The position numbers and the translations under genes are program-made. 64,000 nt of DNA from Prevotella melaninogenica ATCC 25845 (GTDB taxonomy: Bacteria; Bacteroidota; Bacteroidia; Bacteroidales; Bacteroidaceae): contig NC_014370.1 of NCBI RefSeq assembly GCF_000144405.1, positions 377,501 to 441,500 on the forward strand, read 5' to 3'. Below, piece after piece: positions 36,262 through 48,933 of the stretch (its first letter is position 1; each line of letters begins with the position of its first letter). The notes beneath the pieces were generated by a model. It had not been told where the DNA came from and did not search any database. It saw nothing but the letters and a program-made list of their open reading frames with translations.

Positions 36262-36810
36262 ATGGCAGATACAGAAAAGAAATGGTATGTTCTTCGTGCT
36301 GTCAGCGGTAAAGAGGCAAAGGTAAAAGAATATATCGATGCTCAATTACGTCTGAACGAAAAACTTGCTGAGCGTGTTTTTGAGGTTTTATTACCTATGG
36401 AAAAACACGCAACTGTGCGTAAAGATGGGAAGCGTGTTGTCAAGGAGAAATTAAGTCTCCCTGGTTATGTGCTTGTTCAGGCCAATATGACACCTGACGT
36501 AGCTTCTACGTTGCGTTTCATGCCTAATGTCTTAGGATTCCTCGGAGGTATGTCTGAACCATCACCTGTACGCCAAGCAGATATTAATCGTCTGTTGGGT
36601 AATGTGGAAGATACTGAACTTGAAGAGGTTCAGAATGTACCATATATGGTTGGTGAAACTGTTCAGGTTACTGATGGTCCTTTCAGTGGTTTCCATGGTA
36701 TCATCGAAGAGGTGAATGCCGAGAAGCATAAGCTGAAAGTGATGGTGATGATTTTTGGTCGTCAGAATCCATTGGAGCTAAGTTTTATGCAAGTCGCAAA
36801 AGAAGAATAG
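36262..36810 (+). CDS. nusG: Transcription termination/antitermination factor NusG
   Basis: A 182-residue factor that binds RNA polymerase and couples transcription to translation. The NGN domain opens with [20 protein letters not shown], and the C-terminal KOW domain includes [21 protein letters not shown]. Length is normal. Just at its stop codon AGAATAGT pairs with ACTATTCT (36804-36831), a possible leader structure for the following L11-L1 genes. Confidence 0.96.
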   Translation: MADTEKKWYVLRAVSGKEAKVKEYIDAQLRLNEKLAERVFEVLLPMEKHATVRKDGKRVVKEKLSLPGYVLVQANMTPDVASTLRFMPNVLGFLGGMSEPSPVRQADINRLLGNVEDTELEEVQNVPYMVGETVQVTDGPFSGFHGIIEEVNAEKHKLKVMVMIFGRQNPLELSFMQVAKEE

Positions 36811-36865
36811 TGTTGTTACGGATACTATTCTACTATAGTTTAATTTTTTAATATTAACAAAAGAA

Positions 36866-37306
36866 ATGGCTAAAGAAGTAGCTGGATTAATCAAATTACA
36901 GATTAAAGGTGGCGCTGCAAATCCTTCCCCTCCAGTAGGCCCAGCATTGGGTTCTAAGGGTATTAATATCATGGGATTTTGTAAGGAGTTCAACGCCCGT
37001 ACCCAGGACAAGGCTGGTAAAGTTCTTCCAGTCGTTATTACCTACTACAACGATAAGTCTTTCAGCTTTATCATCAAGACTCCTCCTGCAGCTGTACAGC
37101 TCATGGAAGCTGCTAAGGTGAAAGGTGGATCTGGAGAGCCAAACCGTAGAAAGGTTGGATCCGTAACTTGGGAGCAGGTAAAAGCTATCGCAGAAGACAA
37201 AATGCCAGACCTCAACTGTTTTACAGTAGAGAGTGCAATGAAGCTTATTGCTGGTACTGCTCGTAGTATGGGTATCACTGTAAAAGGGGACTTCCCTGGT
37301 AAATAA
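36866..37306 (+). CDS. rplK: 50S ribosomal protein L11
   Basis: A 146-residue ribosomal protein of the GTPase-associated centre. It shows the family motifs [20 protein letters not shown] and [20 protein letters not shown]. It is followed 21 nt later by rplA; in most bacteria these two genes are repressed together by L1. Confidence 0.98.
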   Translation: MAKEVAGLIKLQIKGGAANPSPPVGPALGSKGINIMGFCKEFNARTQDKAGKVLPVVITYYNDKSFSFIIKTPPAAVQLMEAAKVKGGSGEPNRRKVGSVTWEQVKAIAEDKMPDLNCFTVESAMKLIAGTARSMGITVKGDFPGK

Positions 37307-37327
37307 TTTTAAACTTCAAAAGTAAAA

Positions 37328-38020
37328 ATGAGTAAACTGACAAAAAATCAGAAATCAGTAGCTGAGAAGGTTGAAGCAGGGAAGGCATATTCATTGGCAG
37401 AAGCAGCACAGTTGGTAAAAGAAATTACCACTACTAAGTTTGATGCTTCTGTAGATGTTGATGTACGTCTCGGTGTTGACCCACGTAAAGCTAACCAGAT
37501 GGTTCGTGGCGTTGTGTCACTCCCACATGGTACTGGTAAGGTTACACGTGTGCTTTGTCTCTGTACACCTGATCAGGAGGCTGCCGCTAAGGAAGCTGGT
37601 GCTGATTATGTTGGTCTTGACGAATACGTTGAAAAGATCAAGGGCGGATGGACTGATATTGATGTTATTATCACTATGCCATCATGCATGGGTAAGTTAG
37701 GTCCTTTGGGTCGTGTACTCGGTCCTCGTGGCTTGATGCCAAACCCAAAGAGCGGTACTGTGACTATGGATGTTGCTAAGGCAGTAAAGGATGTTAAGCA
37801 GGGTAAGATTGACTTTAAGGTTGATAAGGCTGGTATTATCCATACTTCAATCGGTAAGGTTAGTATGTCTCCTGAGCAGATTTATGGTAACGCGAAGGAG
37901 TTTATCTCTACTGTTATCAAGCTGAAGCCTGCTGCTGCTAAAGGTACATATATCAAGAGTATCTTTATTTCTAGCACAATGAGTAAGGGTGTCAAGATTG
38001 ATCCTAAATCAGCTGAATAA
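37328..38020 (+). CDS. rplA: 50S ribosomal protein L1
   Basis: A 230-residue ribosomal protein of the L1 stalk, with [14 protein letters not shown] and the signature [20 protein letters not shown]. Length is typical. It lies in the rplK-rplA-rplJ-rplL-rpoB-rpoC run, 18 nt before rplJ. Confidence 0.98.
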   Translation: MSKLTKNQKSVAEKVEAGKAYSLAEAAQLVKEITTTKFDASVDVDVRLGVDPRKANQMVRGVVSLPHGTGKVTRVLCLCTPDQEAAAKEAGADYVGLDEYVEKIKGGWTDIDVIITMPSCMGKLGPLGRVLGPRGLMPNPKSGTVTMDVAKAVKDVKQGKIDFKVDKAGIIHTSIGKVSMSPEQIYGNAKEFISTVIKLKPAAAKGTYIKSIFISSTMSKGVKIDPKSAE

Positions 38021-38038
38021 CTCTAAAAGTTTTGTACA

Positions 38039-38557
38039 ATGAAGAAAGAAGTAAAAGATACAATTATCGCTGAACTCGGTGAGAAGTTAAAGAACTATCC
38101 TCATTTCTATTTGGTTGATGTAACTGGATTGAATGCTGAGGCTACAAGTTCTCTTCGCCGTAAGTGTTTCAAGAGCGAAATCAATATGGTTGTTGTGAAG
38201 AATAACCTTCTTCACAAAGCTTTTGAAGCTTCAGATGTAGATTTTGAACCACTGTATGGTTCTTTGAAGGGTAATACAGCAGTTTTGTTTTCTCAGACTG
38301 CTAATGTGCCAGCAAAGTTGTTGAAGGAGTATAAGAAGGAAGGTATTCCTGCTCTTAAGGCAGCTTACGCAGAGGAATCTCTGTTTATTGGTGCTGATAA
38401 ACTCGAAGAACTTGCAGCTCTCAAGAGCAAGAACGAACTTATTGCAGACGTTGTGGCATTGCTACAGTCTCCAGCAAAGAACGTTGTTTCTGCTCTCCAG
38501 TCAGGTGCTGGCACCATCCATGGTGTGCTTAAGACTTTAGGCGAGCGTCCTGAGTAA
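38039..38557 (+). CDS. rplJ: 50S ribosomal protein L10
   Basis: A 172-residue stalk-base protein that anchors L7/L12 dimers. The N-terminal region KKEVKDTIIAELGEKLKNY and the C-terminal helix for L7/L12 binding (DVVALLQSPAKNVVSALQSG) are evident. Confidence 0.97.
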   Translation: MKKEVKDTIIAELGEKLKNYPHFYLVDVTGLNAEATSSLRRKCFKSEINMVVVKNNLLHKAFEASDVDFEPLYGSLKGNTAVLFSQTANVPAKLLKEYKKEGIPALKAAYAEESLFIGADKLEELAALKSKNELIADVVALLQSPAKNVVSALQSGAGTIHGVLKTLGERPE

Positions 38558-38621
38558 AAAATCTAATAAAGTCAATAAGGTATATTATTTTTAGAACAAA
38601 AAATTAAAAATTTAGAATAAA

Positions 38622-38999
38622 ATGGCAGACGTAAAAGCTATTGCAGAAGAGTTAGTAAATCTTACTGTTAAGGAAGTAAATGAGTTGGCAACTGTCCTCA
38701 AGGACGAGTATGGTATTGAGCCTGCAGCTGCAGCTGTTGCTGTAGCTGGTCCTGCTGCAGCTGCTGCAGGTGGCGCAGCTGAGGAGAAGTCAGATTTTGA
38801 CGTAGTTCTTGTTGACGCTGGTGCTAACAAGCTCAAGGTTGTTAAGGCTGTTAAGGAGGCTTGTGGTCTCGGTTTGAAGGAAGCTAAGGACCTCGTAGAC
38901 GGTGCACCTTCTACTTTGAAGGAGGGTATGGCTAAGGCTGAGGCTGAGAACCTGAAGGCTGCTATTGAGGCTGAGGGTGCTAAGGTTGAGTTGAAGTAA
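38622..38999 (+). CDS. rplL: 50S ribosomal protein L7/L12
   Basis: A 125-residue stalk protein. It has an N-terminal dimerisation domain, an Ala-rich flexible hinge (about residues 35-52) and the conserved C-terminal domain with [20 protein letters not shown]. It is followed by a hairpin that probably reduces read-through into rpoB. Confidence 0.98.
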   Translation: MADVKAIAEELVNLTVKEVNELATVLKDEYGIEPAAAAVAVAGPAAAAAGGAAEEKSDFDVVLVDAGANKLKVVKAVKEACGLGLKEAKDLVDGAPSTLKEGMAKAEAENLKAAIEAEGAKVELK

Positions 39000-39031
39000 T
39001 TCTACTTCTTCCTTACATTAATAAAAAATAC

Positions 39032-39069
39032 GGTTAGGATTTACCAAGTAGGTGAGTCCTAACCTTTTT
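39032..39069 (+). terminator. Terminator or attenuator between rplL and rpoB
   Basis: GGTTAGGA pairs with TCCTAACC (ending 39064), followed by TTTTT. In E. coli a partial terminator sits at the same place, so an attenuator role is plausible. Alternatively a separate rpoB promoter may lie between 39070 and 39148. Confidence 0.75.
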
Positions 39070-39148
39070 GTGTCTTTTGACATATATAGGGATTTCCCCT
39101 TTTTAGTCCGCCGCTGGACTTTAAACATTCGAATATTTAATTTCAGTT

Positions 39149-42100
39149 ATGGCATTAGAAAATAAACCCAGAGTAAATTTCGCCAGCGTTAAGAATCCGT
39201 ATCCATATCCGGATTTCCTCGATGTGCAGTTGAAGTCTTTCCGTGACTTCCTACAGCTGGATACTCCGCCTGAGGAACGCAAGAATGACGGTTTGTATAA
39301 GGTGTTCGCAGAGAACTTCCCTATCACCGATACGCGTAATAATTTCGTCCTTGAGTTCCTGGATTACTATGTTGACCCACCAAGATATTCTATTGATGAA
39401 TGTTTGGAGCGTGGCTTGACATACAGTGTACCTTTGAAGGCTAAGATGAAGCTGTATTGTACTGACCCAGATCATGAGGATTTCGGTACATTTATTCAAG
39501 ATGTATTTTTGGGTACAATTCCATACATGACCAGCAATGGTACTTTTGTTATCAATGGTGCTGAGCGTGTTGTTGTTTCTCAGTTACATCGTTCTCCGGG
39601 TGTATTCTTTGGTCAGGGTGTCCATGCTAATGGTACTGTTCTTTATAGTGCACGTATCATTCCATTTAAGGGTTCATGGATAGAGTTTGCTACTGACATA
39701 AACAATGTCATGTATGCTTATATTGACCGTAAGAAGAAGTTGCCTGTAACCACGATGCTTCGTGCTATTGGTTATGAGTCTGACCGTGATATTCTTCAGA
39801 TTTTTGATCTTTGCGAAGAGGTAAAGGTGAATAAGAAGAATATGAAGGCAGCTATCGGTCGCAAGATTGCTGGTAATGTCATGAAGTCTTGGACTGAAGA
39901 CTTCGTTGATGAGGATACAGGTGAGGTTGTATCTATAGAACGTAATGAGGTTGTTGTAGAGCGTGAGACTATCATCACAGAAGACAATGTTGATCAGATT
40001 CTTGATAGCTCAGTTTCTTCAATCTTGTTACATAAGGATGAGGATGCTGCAAGTAAGTATTCTATCATCTTCAACACACTTGCCAAAGATCCAAGCCACT
40101 CAGAGATTGAGGCAGTAAATTATATTTATCGTCAGCTGCGTAATGCAGATGCTGCTGATGATGCAAGTGCACGTGAGGTATTCCAAAACCTTTTCTTCTC
40201 AGACAAGCGTTATGACTTGGGTGAGGTTGGTCGTTACCGAATCAATAAGAAGTTGAATTTGGAAACGGATATGGATGTACGTGTACTGACAAAGGATGAT
40301 ATCATTGAGATTATTAAGTATCTTATCAGCCTTATCAATTCAAATGCTACGGTTGATGATATTGACCACTTGTCAAATCGTCGTGTTCGTACTGTTGGAG
40401 AGCAGTTAGCTAACCAGTTCTCTGTCGGCCTTGCACGTATGAATCGTACTATCCGTGAGCGTATGAACGTTCGTGATAGTGAAGTGTTCCAGCCAACGGA
40501 TTTGATTAATGCAAAGACTATATCAAGCGTCATTAACTCATTCTTTGGAACGAACCCATTGAGCCAGTTTATGGACCAAACCAACCCATTGGCAGAGGTA
40601 ACTCATAAGCGTCGTCTTTCTGCTCTTGGTCCTGGTGGTCTGTCTCGTGAGCGTGCAGGTTTTGAGGTACGTGACGTTCACTATACCCATTATGGTCGTC
40701 TTTGTCCTATTGAGTCTCCTGAAGGTCCTAACATCGGATTGATTTCATCACTCTGTATGTATGCTAAGATTAATGATCTTGGCTTTATCGTTACACCATA
40801 TCGTCGTGTGAAGGATGCTAAGGTGGACATGGATAATAAGGATGTAGTCTTCTTGACAGCAGAGGAGGAAGAAGAGCAGATTATCGGACAGGGTAATGCA
40901 CCATTGAATGCAGATGGTACATTTATCCGTGATGTTGTTAAGTGTCGTCAGGATGCTGATTATCCAGTAGTTACTCCAGACTCCGTTGCTCTTATCGACG
41001 TATCTCCACAACAGATTGCATCTGTGTCAGCAGGTTTGATTCCATTCTTGGAGCATGATGATGGTCACCGTGCATTGATGGGATGTAACATGATGCGCCA
41101 GGCTGTCCCTTTACTTCACAATGATGCACCTATTGTTGGTACAGGTCTTGAGAAGCAGGTATGTGAGGACTCACGTACTATGGTTACTGCAGAGGGTGAT
41201 GGTGTTATCGAGTATGTTGATGCTACAACAATCCGTATTCTCTATGATCGTACAGATGATGAGGAGTTTGTAAGTTTCGAGCCTGCTCTTAAAGAGTATC
41301 GCATTCCTAAGTTCCGTCGTACTAACCAGAACATGGTTGTAGACCTTCGACCAATTTGTGATAAGGGTCAGCGCGTGAAAAAGGGTGATATTCTTACAGA
41401 GGGTTATGCAACAGAGAACGGTGAGTTGGCATTAGGTCGTAACCTTGTTGTGGCATATATGCCTTGGAAGGGTTACAACTATGAGGATGCTATCGTTATT
41501 TCTGAGCGCATGGTTCGCGAGGATGTATTGACCTCTGTTCATGTTGATGAGTATTCCCTCGAAGTTCGCGAAACTAAGCGTGGTGTTGAGGAGTTTACTG
41601 CTGATATTCCTAACGTAAGTGAGGAAGCTACTAAGGATCTTGACGATAATGGTATTATCCGTATTGGTGCTCGTGTTGAGCCAGGTGATATCATGATTGG
41701 TAAGATTTCTCCTAAGGGTGAAAGCGATCCTTCTCCAGAAGAGAAACTTCTCCGTGCTATCTTCGGTGACAAGGCTGGTGATGTTAAGGATTCTTCTTTG
41801 AAGGCTAATCCATCATTGAGCGGTGTTGTTATTGATAAGAAACTCTTTAGCCGTGCTATTAAGACACGTGAGAGCAAGCGTCAAGATAAGAATATTCTTG
41901 CTAAGATTGATGAGGAGCAAGAGGCAAAGATTAATGATTTGAAGGACCTCTTGGTTGATAAGTTGCTCGAACTGACTGAGGATAAGGTTTCAGAGGGTGT
42001 AAAGGACTACTCTGATGCTGAGATTATTACTAAGGGAAGCAAGTTCACTGTTGCGGCATTGAAGAACCTCGATTATGAGGGAATCCAATCAAATGGATGG

Positions 42101-42958
42101 ACTGATGACGAGCATACCAACCTTCTTATTCAGAAGTTGATCATGAACTTCATCCGCAAGTACAAGCAGATGGATGCTGAGATGAAGCGTAAGAAGTTTG
42201 CTATCACTATTGGTGATGAACTTCCATCAGGCGTATTGCAGATGGCTAAGGTTTACATTGCTAAGAAGCGTAAGATTCAGGTGGGTGATAAGCTTGCAGG
42301 TCGTCACGGTAACAAGGGTATCGTATCAAAGGTTGTACGTACAGAAGATATGCCATTCCTTGAGGATGGTAGTCCTGTAGACTTGGTATTGAACCCAATG
42401 GGTGTGCCTTCACGTATGAACCTTGGTCAGATTTTCGAGGCTATCCTTGGTGCTGCAGGTCGTAAGTTGGGTGTTAAGTTTGCTACTCCTATCTTCGATG
42501 GTGCTAAGCTCTCTGATTTGAAGGAGTGGACAGATAAGGCAGGTCTGCCAAATCTCTGTTCAACCTATATCTATGATGGTGAAACCGGTGAGAAGTTCGA
42601 CCAGCCAGCTACAGTGGGTATCACTTACTTCTTGAAGTTGGGTCACATGGTTGAGGATAAGATGCACGCTCGTAGTATCGGTCCATACTCATTGATTACA
42701 CAGCAGCCACTTGGTGGTAAGGCACAGTTTGGTGGTCAGCGTTTCGGAGAGATGGAGGTCTGGGCTATTGAGGCCTTCGGTGCATCTCATGTTCTCCAGG
42801 AAATCTTGACAATCAAGTCTGATGATGTAGTTGGTCGTTCAAAGGCTTACGAGGCTATCGTTAAGGGTGAACCAATGCCAACTCCAGGTATTCCAGAGTC
42901 ACTGAACGTGTTGTTACACGAGCTTCGTGGTCTCGGTCTCAGTGTCAAACTTGATTAA
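39149..42958 (+). CDS. rpoB: RNA polymerase subunit beta
   Basis: A 1269-residue catalytic subunit of RNA polymerase. Family landmarks include the rifampicin region with [19 protein letters not shown] and [12 protein letters not shown] (about residue 470-500), [17 protein letters not shown], and the C-terminal [19 protein letters not shown]. Length matches Bacteroidetes beta. It is 28 nt before rpoC. Confidence 0.99.
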   Translation: MALENKPRVNFASVKNPYPYPDFLDVQLKSFRDFLQLDTPPEERKNDGLYKVFAENFPITDTRNNFVLEFLDYYVDPPRYSIDECLERGLTYSVPLKAKMKLYCTDPDHEDFGTFIQDVFLGTIPYMTSNGTFVINGAERVVVSQLHRSPGVFFGQGVHANGTVLYSARIIPFKGSWIEFATDINNVMYAYIDRKKKLPVTTMLRAIGYESDRDILQIFDLCEEVKVNKKNMKAAIGRKIAGNVMKSWTEDFVDEDTGEVVSIERNEVVVERETIITEDNVDQILDSSVSSILLHKDEDAASKYSIIFNTLAKDPSHSEIEAVNYIYRQLRNADAADDASAREVFQNLFFSDKRYDLGEVGRYRINKKLNLETDMDVRVLTKDDIIEIIKYLISLINSNATVDDIDHLSNRRVRTVGEQLANQFSVGLARMNRTIRERMNVRDSEVFQPTDLINAKTISSVINSFFGTNPLSQFMDQTNPLAEVTHKRRLSALGPGGLSRERAGFEVRDVHYTHYGRLCPIESPEGPNIGLISSLCMYAKINDLGFIVTPYRRVKDAKVDMDNKDVVFLTAEEEEEQIIGQGNAPLNADGTFIRDVVKCRQDADYPVVTPDSVALIDVSPQQIASVSAGLIPFLEHDDGHRALMGCNMMRQAVPLLHNDAPIVGTGLEKQVCEDSRTMVTAEGDGVIEYVDATTIRILYDRTDDEEFVSFEPALKEYRIPKFRRTNQNMVVDLRPICDKGQRVKKGDILTEGYATENGELALGRNLVVAYMPWKGYNYEDAIVISERMVREDVLTSVHVDEYSLEVRETKRGVEEFTADIPNVSEEATKDLDDNGIIRIGARVEPGDIMIGKISPKGESDPSPEEKLLRAIFGDKAGDVKDSSLKANPSLSGVVIDKKLFSRAIKTRESKRQDKNILAKIDEEQEAKINDLKDLLVDKLLELTEDKVSEGVKDYSDAEIITKGSKFTVAALKNLDYEGIQSNGWTDDEHTNLLIQKLIMNFIRKYKQMDAEMKRKKFAITIGDELPSGVLQMAKVYIAKKRKIQVGDKLAGRHGNKGIVSKVVRTEDMPFLEDGSPVDLVLNPMGVPSRMNLGQIFEAILGAAGRKLGVKFATPIFDGAKLSDLKEWTDKAGLPNLCSTYIYDGETGEKFDQPATVGITYFLKLGHMVEDKMHARSIGPYSLITQQPLGGKAQFGGQRFGEMEVWAIEAFGASHVLQEILTIKSDDVVGRSKAYEAIVKGEPMPTPGIPESLNVLLHELRGLGLSVKLD

Positions 42959-42986
42959 TACGTACACCCCATAATAGAAGTAAAAC

Positions 42987-45900
42987 ATGGCTTTTAAGAA
43001 AGATAATAAAGTAAAGAGTAATTTCAGCAAGATTACTATCGGACTGGCTTCACCTGAGGAGATTCTTGAGAACTCTTTTGGTGAGGTAACCAAGCCAGAG
43101 ACTATCAACTATCGTACCTATAAACCAGAACGTGATGGTTTGTTCTGCGAGCGTATCTTCGGTCCAACAAAGGATTACGAGTGTGCCTGCGGTAAGTACA
43201 AGCGTATCCGTTATAAGGGTATTGTCTGCGATCGTTGTGGTGTTGAGGTAACTGAGAAGAAGGTACGTCGTGAGCGTGCTGGACATATTGAATTGGTTGT
43301 CCCTGTTGCTCATATCTGGTATTTCCGTAGTCTTCCTAACAAGATTGGTTACCTTCTTGGTATGCCAACAAAGAAGCTTGATGCTGTTATTTACTATGAG
43401 AAATATGTTGTCATCCAGCCGGGTGTCGTAGAGGGTATGAAGAATGCCGATACTGAAGAGGATTTGAATGGTTCTCATAAGTTCGACCTTCTTTCAGAGG
43501 ATGAGTATCTCGATATCCTTGATAATAAACTCCCAGAGGGTAATGAGCGTTTGGATGATTCAGATCCAAGCAAGTTCATTGCTAAGATGGGTGCAGAGGC
43601 TATTTATGACCTCCTCACAGGCATTGATCTTGATCGTTTGGCAGGTGAATTGCGTGACCGTGCAACAACAGACTCAAGTCAGCAGCGTAAGACAGAAGCG
43701 TTGAAGCGTCTGCAGGTTGTAGAGGGCTTTCGTCAGTCAATCGGTGTGAATAATCCAGAATGGATGATCATGAAGATTATCCCTGTTACTCCACCAGAAC
43801 TTCGTCCATTGGTTCCATTGGATGGAGGACGTTTCGCAACATCTGACCTTAATGACCTCTATCGTCGCGTTATCATCCGTAATAATCGTTTGAAGCGTTT
43901 GATGGAGATTAAGGCTCCTGAGGTTATTCTGCGTAATGAGAAGCGTATGCTTCAGGAAGCTGTAGACTCACTTTTCGATAACAGCCGTAAGTCTTCTGCT
44001 GTAAAGAGTGAGAGCAATCGTCCATTGAAGTCACTCTCTGACTCTCTGAAGGGTAAGCAGGGACGTTTCCGTCAGAACCTCCTCGGTAAGCGTGTTGACT
44101 ATTCTGCGCGTTCAGTAATTGTCGTTGGTCCAGAGTTGAAGATGGGTGAGTGCGGTCTGCCTAAGTTGATGGCAGCAGAGCTTTACAAGCCATTCATTAT
44201 TCGTAAGCTCATTGAGCGCGGTATTGTGAAGACTGTAAAGAGTGCTAAGAAGATTGTAGACCGTCGTGAGCCTGTAATTTGGGATATCCTTGAGAATGTA
44301 ATGAAGGGTCACCCAGTTATGTTGAACCGTGCCCCGACACTTCACCGTCTTGGTATTCAGGCGTTCCAGCCTAAACTTATTGAAGGTAAAGCTATTCAGT
44401 TGCATCCATTGGCATGTACAGCGTTCAATGCTGACTTCGATGGTGACCAGATGGCTGTTCACCTCCCATTGAGTAATGAGGCTGTGTTGGAGACACAGGT
44501 GTTGATGCTTCAGAGCCATAACATCCTTAACCCAGCTAATGGTGCACCTATCACCGTTCCTTCACAGGATATGGTGCTTGGTCTTTACTATATTACAAAG
44601 ATTCGTCCAGGTGCTAAGGGCGAAGGTCTTACATTCTACGGCTCAGAAGAAGCTATTATCGCTTACAATGAGAAGAAGTGTGACCTCCACTCACAGGTAA
44701 AGGTAATCGTTGATGACCTCGTTGATGGTAAACTCCAGAAGCGTATGGTTGAGACATCAGTTGGTCGTGTAATTGTTAATCAGATTATCCCAACTGAGAT
44801 TGGATACTTCAACGGTATTATCTCTAAGAAATCACTTCGTGGTCTTATCGCTGACGTTATTAAGGCAGTTGGTATGGCTCGTGCTTGTGAGTTCCTTGAT
44901 GGTATCAAGAACCTTGGTTACCGTATGGCATATGTTGCAGGTCTTTCCTTTAACCTCGACGATATCATCGTTCCTGTTGAGAAAACTGATATCGTTGGTA
45001 AGGGTCAGAGTGAGGTAGACCAGGTGAAGGCTAACTATGAAATGGGTTTCATCACTGATAAGGAGCGTTACAATCAGGTGATTGATGCGTGGACACACGT
45101 AAACAATAACCTTAAGCAGGCCGTTATGAAGCACATGACAGAGGCTGATCAGGGTTTCAATGCTGTATATATGATGCTTGACTCTGGTGCCCGTGGTTCT
45201 GCTGACCAGATTGCTCAGCTTGCTGGTATGCGTGGTCTTATGGCTAAGCCACAGAAGGCAGGTGCTGAAGGTGCTCAGATTATTGAGAACCCAATTATCT
45301 CTAACTTTAAGGAGGGTATGTCTGTGTTGGAGTACTTTATTGCTTCTCACGGTGCTCGTAAGGGTCTTGCTGATACGGCTATGAAGACTGCCGATGCAGG
45401 ATACTTGACACGTCGTCTTGTTGACGTTTCTCATGATGTTATCATCAATGAGGAGGATTGTGGTTCACTCCGTGGTCTTGAGTGTCGTGCCTTGAAGAAT
45501 GGTGATGAGACAATTGCAAGCCTCTATGAGCGTATCTTGGGTCGTGTGTCAGTTCATGATGTTATCAATCCAACAACTGGTGATATTATCGTTGCTGCAG
45601 GTGAAGAGATTACAGAGGCAAAGGCACAGGCTATTGAAGATTCACCAATTGAGATGGTAGAAATCCGTTCTGTACTCACTTGTGAGAGCAAGAAGGGTGT
45701 ATGTAAGAAGTGTTACGGACGTAACCTTGCTTCTGCACGCATGGTACAGATGGGTGAAGCTGTTGGTGTCATTGCTGCACAGGCTATTGGTGAGCCTGGT
45801 ACACAGCTTACTCTTCGTACGTTCCACGCTGGTGGTGTGGCTGGTAATGCTGCGGCTAATGCAACTATTACAGCTAAGAGTGATGCAAAGATTGAGTTTG

Positions 45901-47357
45901 AGGAACTTCGTACCGTACCATTCGTTGATGAGAATGACAAGGAGTGTGAAATGGTTGTTAGCCGTTTGGCTGAAATTCGCTTTGTAGATCCTAACACTGG
46001 TATTGTACTCCTTACAGATAATGTTCCTTATGGTAGTTCTCTTTACTTTAAGTCTGGAGATACTGTCAAGAAGGGTGATATGATTTGTAAGTGGGACCCA
46101 TTCAACGCCGTTATTGTTAGTGAGTACGCTGGTGTTCTCCGCCTACATGACGTTATAGAGGGCGTTACTTATAAGGCAGAAACCGATGATGCTACAGGTC
46201 TTACAGAGCGTATCATTATTGATTCTCGTGATAAGACAAAACTTCCTACTGTTGATATCGTTAAGGTTGGTGCTAAGAAGGGTGCTGATGGCCTTTATGC
46301 GGCATCTGATATCCTTGGTACATATAACCTCCCTGTAGGTGGTCACTTGGAGCAGGTACTTCTTGATGGTGCTGAGATTAAGACGGGTATGACACTTGTT
46401 AAGATTCCACGTTCTGTCGGTGGTGCTGGTGATATTACTGGTGGTCTTCCACGTGTTACCGAGCTCTTTGAGGCTCGCAACCCATCTAACCCTGCTGTCG
46501 TATCTGAAATTGATGGTGAGATTACTATGGGTAAGGTGAAGCGTGGTAACCGTGAGATTATCGTGACTTCTAAGACTGGTGAGCAGCGTAAGTATCTTGT
46601 TAGTCTGTCTAAGCAGATTCTTGTGCAAGAGCATGATGCTGTTCGTGCTGGTACTCCATTGTCTGATGGTATCATCACACCTGCTGATATCTTGTCTATC
46701 ATGGGTCCAACAGCTGTTCAAGAGTATATTGTTAATGAGGTTCAGGACGTATATCGTTTGCAGGGTGTGAAGATTAATGACAAGCACTTTGAGATTATCG
46801 TTCGTCAGATGATGCGTAAGGTACGTATCGACGATCCAGGAGATACTACATTCCTCGAGCAAGAACTTGTTGACAAACTTGACTTTGCTGAGGAGAATGA
46901 TCGTATCTGGGGTAAGAAGGTTGTTACCGATCCGGGTGATTCAGAAAACTGCTATAAGGGTCAGATTCTCTCTGTACGTAAGTTACGTGATGAGAACTCA
47001 AGCCTTAAGCGTCGTGACCTCAAGCTCGTTCAGGTGCGTGATGCCGTTCAGGCAACTGCTACCCAGATTCTTCAGGGTATCACTCGTGCTGCCCTCGGTA
47101 CGAAGAGCTTCATGAGTGCTGCTTCCTTCCAGGAAACAACTAAGGTGCTCAACGAGGCTGCTCTCCGTGGTAAGAGCGATAACCTTGAGGGTATGAAGGA
47201 GAATGTTATCTGTGGTCACCTCATTCCTGCCGGTACTGGTCTTCGCCAGTGGCAGAAACTCGTTGTTGGTTCGCAAGAAGAGCACGAGCGTATGGAGGCT
47301 AACAAGAAGAATGTTCTTGACTTCGCTAAGCAAGAGGCAGAGGCTACACAGGAGTAA
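42987..47357 (+). CDS. rpoC: RNA polymerase subunit beta'
   Basis: A 1456-residue catalytic subunit. The N-terminal zinc site ([20 protein letters not shown]), the active-site motif [12 protein letters not shown] with three metal-binding aspartates (about residue 480), and the second zinc site ([13 protein letters not shown], about residue 895) are all present. It ends the operon and is followed by a strong terminator and then an insertion sequence. Confidence 0.99.
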   Translation: MAFKKDNKVKSNFSKITIGLASPEEILENSFGEVTKPETINYRTYKPERDGLFCERIFGPTKDYECACGKYKRIRYKGIVCDRCGVEVTEKKVRRERAGHIELVVPVAHIWYFRSLPNKIGYLLGMPTKKLDAVIYYEKYVVIQPGVVEGMKNADTEEDLNGSHKFDLLSEDEYLDILDNKLPEGNERLDDSDPSKFIAKMGAEAIYDLLTGIDLDRLAGELRDRATTDSSQQRKTEALKRLQVVEGFRQSIGVNNPEWMIMKIIPVTPPELRPLVPLDGGRFATSDLNDLYRRVIIRNNRLKRLMEIKAPEVILRNEKRMLQEAVDSLFDNSRKSSAVKSESNRPLKSLSDSLKGKQGRFRQNLLGKRVDYSARSVIVVGPELKMGECGLPKLMAAELYKPFIIRKLIERGIVKTVKSAKKIVDRREPVIWDILENVMKGHPVMLNRAPTLHRLGIQAFQPKLIEGKAIQLHPLACTAFNADFDGDQMAVHLPLSNEAVLETQVLMLQSHNILNPANGAPITVPSQDMVLGLYYITKIRPGAKGEGLTFYGSEEAIIAYNEKKCDLHSQVKVIVDDLVDGKLQKRMVETSVGRVIVNQIIPTEIGYFNGIISKKSLRGLIADVIKAVGMARACEFLDGIKNLGYRMAYVAGLSFNLDDIIVPVEKTDIVGKGQSEVDQVKANYEMGFITDKERYNQVIDAWTHVNNNLKQAVMKHMTEADQGFNAVYMMLDSGARGSADQIAQLAGMRGLMAKPQKAGAEGAQIIENPIISNFKEGMSVLEYFIASHGARKGLADTAMKTADAGYLTRRLVDVSHDVIINEEDCGSLRGLECRALKNGDETIASLYERILGRVSVHDVINPTTGDIIVAAGEEITEAKAQAIEDSPIEMVEIRSVLTCESKKGVCKKCYGRNLASARMVQMGEAVGVIAAQAIGEPGTQLTLRTFHAGGVAGNAAANATITAKSDAKIEFEELRTVPFVDENDKECEMVVSRLAEIRFVDPNTGIVLLTDNVPYGSSLYFKSGDTVKKGDMICKWDPFNAVIVSEYAGVLRLHDVIEGVTYKAETDDATGLTERIIIDSRDKTKLPTVDIVKVGAKKGADGLYAASDILGTYNLPVGGHLEQVLLDGAEIKTGMTLVKIPRSVGGAGDITGGLPRVTELFEARNPSNPAVVSEIDGEITMGKVKRGNREIIVTSKTGEQRKYLVSLSKQILVQEHDAVRAGTPLSDGIITPADILSIMGPTAVQEYIVNEVQDVYRLQGVKINDKHFEIIVRQMMRKVRIDDPGDTTFLEQELVDKLDFAEENDRIWGKKVVTDPGDSENCYKGQILSVRKLRDENSSLKRRDLKLVQVRDAVQATATQILQGITRAALGTKSFMSAASFQETTKVLNEAALRGKSDNLEGMKENVICGHLIPAGTGLRQWQKLVVGSQEEHERMEANKKNVLDFAKQEAEATQE

Positions 47358-47382
47358 TCCTAACCTCTCATACATAAGATTA

Positions 47383-47419
47383 AAAGGGATTTGCAATAAC
47401 TTTGCAAGTCCCTTTTTTT
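47383..47419 (+). terminator. Rho-independent terminator after rpoC
   Basis: AAAGGGATTTGCAA pairs with TTTGCAAGTCCCTTT with one G-T pair, followed by TTTTTTT. Confidence 0.9.
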
Positions 47420-47503
47420 GTATTGCTTTGGCTGCCTAAGTTCATTATTTATTAGGATGAAAGATGAAGGTGTAAAGGTGACTAGTGAGTAGAACTATGC
47501 TTT

Positions 47504-47513
47504 AATTCTATTT
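47504..47513. repeat. Target site duplication, left
   Basis: AATTCTATTT here is repeated exactly at 48934-48943, flanking the insertion sequence. Ten bases fits the IS4 family. Confidence 0.85.
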
Positions 47514-47552
47514 TATTGCTGTCCGGTAAAACTTAAATAACATATAAATCCT

Positions 47553-47593
47553 TGCGGAATAGCCTTTATATAGGTAATTCCGCATTTTTTTTT
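47553..47593 (+). terminator. Terminator-like hairpin inside the IS left end
   Basis: TGCGGAAT pairs with ATTCCGCA, extended by GCCT/AGGT, followed by TTTTTTTTT on the plus strand. It would stop transcripts entering from the rpoC side, antisense to the transposase. Confidence 0.75.
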
Positions 47594-47607
47594 GAAATCC
47601 AAGCCCC

Positions 47608-48825
47608 CTAATCAAATAAGTCAAGTTCTTTTGGTGGTGAATTTGCCTTTTCAGCTATTATGATGAGTTCATCATTTTGTGGATTTTCCATAAATGAGAT
47701 GAAATCTGTGTAATACATCAGTGTGAGCCTCAGCATGGTTACCAGCTGCGAGAAGGATACGTGTCTTTTTATCATTCTGGAGATAATGGTACAAAGCAGA
47801 TTGGCAATGAGTACCACCCATGTCTGTATCTGTATGGCATTTACACTGTCACCATAGAAGAAATGCAGTGGGAAGTTCTGTTTGAGCTGCTTGTAAAGGG
47901 ACTCTATAGCCCATCTTCGCTTGTAAATCTCCTCAAGGTCCTTTACATCAAGCTCAAGGTTATTGGTCAACAGGACAACTGACTTATGTGAGTTGTCACT
48001 CCACAGTTCCACTCGTCTTGCCTGGTGTCTTATCTCCCCCTTCTCAAAGACAATCTTCTTGTCTGTATGTGTAACCAATCCATCAGGGCTTACATAGGTT
48101 ACTGAGGACAACTCCGTATAGGTGAGATTCTTCTTCATCTTGGTCACATAGCATACCCCTTCCTCTGTAAGTCGCTGGAACTGTGCATAATCAACGTATG
48201 CTCTGTCCATGGTAAGGGTAGCATCCTTAGGAAGATGCACTTCTTTAAGTAGATAATGATCATGTGTGGCGGCAGAGGTAAGCTGTACGACCATGGGAAC
48301 GCCAACATGATACTTCATCACCGTATGAACCTTCATACCGCCTTTCTTCTTACCACTCTTGGGGTGTCTGCCTACACCCTTGAGTATGTTGTCAAAAAGG
48401 GTAATCGTAGTTGAATCCATCATATACAGAAGCTTTTCCCATGTCTTCTGTTCACCTTTAGGACGGCTGTCCGATAAAAAAGAACCATAACGCTCTAAGA
48501 GGTACGCATAAACGCTTGCAAAGAACTCTTGTGGGCGACGCTTGTTGGCATCAGCAAGCGTACTACGACGGACGACATAGTCGATGCCAAGATGATGCAG
48601 TTTGTTTACTTCAGCCTTCATGCCTATCTCCACTTCCCGAAGAGAATCAAAGTGTTTGAGAACACCGAAAAGCATTATGACAAGGTGAGTCCACCCATCA
48701 AGACGCTTCACATAAGCTTCACTTCGGGGTGTTTCAAGGCTGATTTGCTTGATTTGTTGCTTATCGAGTAATTTTATTACCTGATGATAGACCGGCTGTC
48801 CGATAAAATGTGTACTTTTGCCCAT
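47608..48825 (-). CDS. IS4-family transposase
   Basis: A 405-residue DDE transposase. The N-terminal domain (MGKSTHFIGQPVYHQVIKLL, DUF4372-like) precedes the DDE core with MDSTTITLFD, DRAYVDYAQF and YKRRWAIESLYKQLKQN, the last being the Y-(2)-R-(3)-E-(6)-K signature of IS4. The frame is intact and full length. It begins 108 nt inside the right end of the element. Confidence 0.93.
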   Translation of the reverse strand: MGKSTHFIGQPVYHQVIKLLDKQQIKQISLETPRSEAYVKRLDGWTHLVIMLFGVLKHFDSLREVEIGMKAEVNKLHHLGIDYVVRRSTLADANKRRPQEFFASVYAYLLERYGSFLSDSRPKGEQKTWEKLLYMMDSTTITLFDNILKGVGRHPKSGKKKGGMKVHTVMKYHVGVPMVVQLTSAATHDHYLLKEVHLPKDATLTMDRAYVDYAQFQRLTEEGVCYVTKMKKNLTYTELSSVTYVSPDGLVTHTDKKIVFEKGEIRHQARRVELWSDNSHKSVVLLTNNLELDVKDLEEIYKRRWAIESLYKQLKQNFPLHFFYGDSVNAIQIQTWVVLIANLLCTIISRMIKRHVSFSQLVTMLRLTLMYYTDFISFMENPQNDELIIIAEKANSPPKELDLFD

Positions 48826-48933
48826 GTTATTGAAGTTTTATCGCAGAAACAAAAGTAACAAAAAGGGCTGAAATCCAAATACGGATTTTAGCCCTTAACT
48901 TTTATATGTGAAAAAGGGTTACCGGACAGCAAT

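Larger units (their letters stand above)
47514..48933 (-). mobile_element. IS4-family insertion sequence, intact
   Basis: A 1420-bp element with ends ATTGCTGTCCGGTAA (left, from 47515) and its reverse complement TTACCGGACAGCAAT (right, ending 48933). One transposase gene on the minus strand fills it, and 10-bp target duplications flank it. Nothing in the ends or the gene appears damaged, so it could be active and recent. It sits about 95 bp past the rpoC terminator, harming no gene. Confidence 0.92.

Noticed and set aside
44832-45434. A 200-codon open frame antisense to rpoC
   Set aside because: Same reason: antisense of a conserved gene with high codon bias.
46143-46862. A 239-codon open frame antisense to rpoC
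   Set aside because: A shadow of biased rpoC codon use, with no promoter or recognisable domain.
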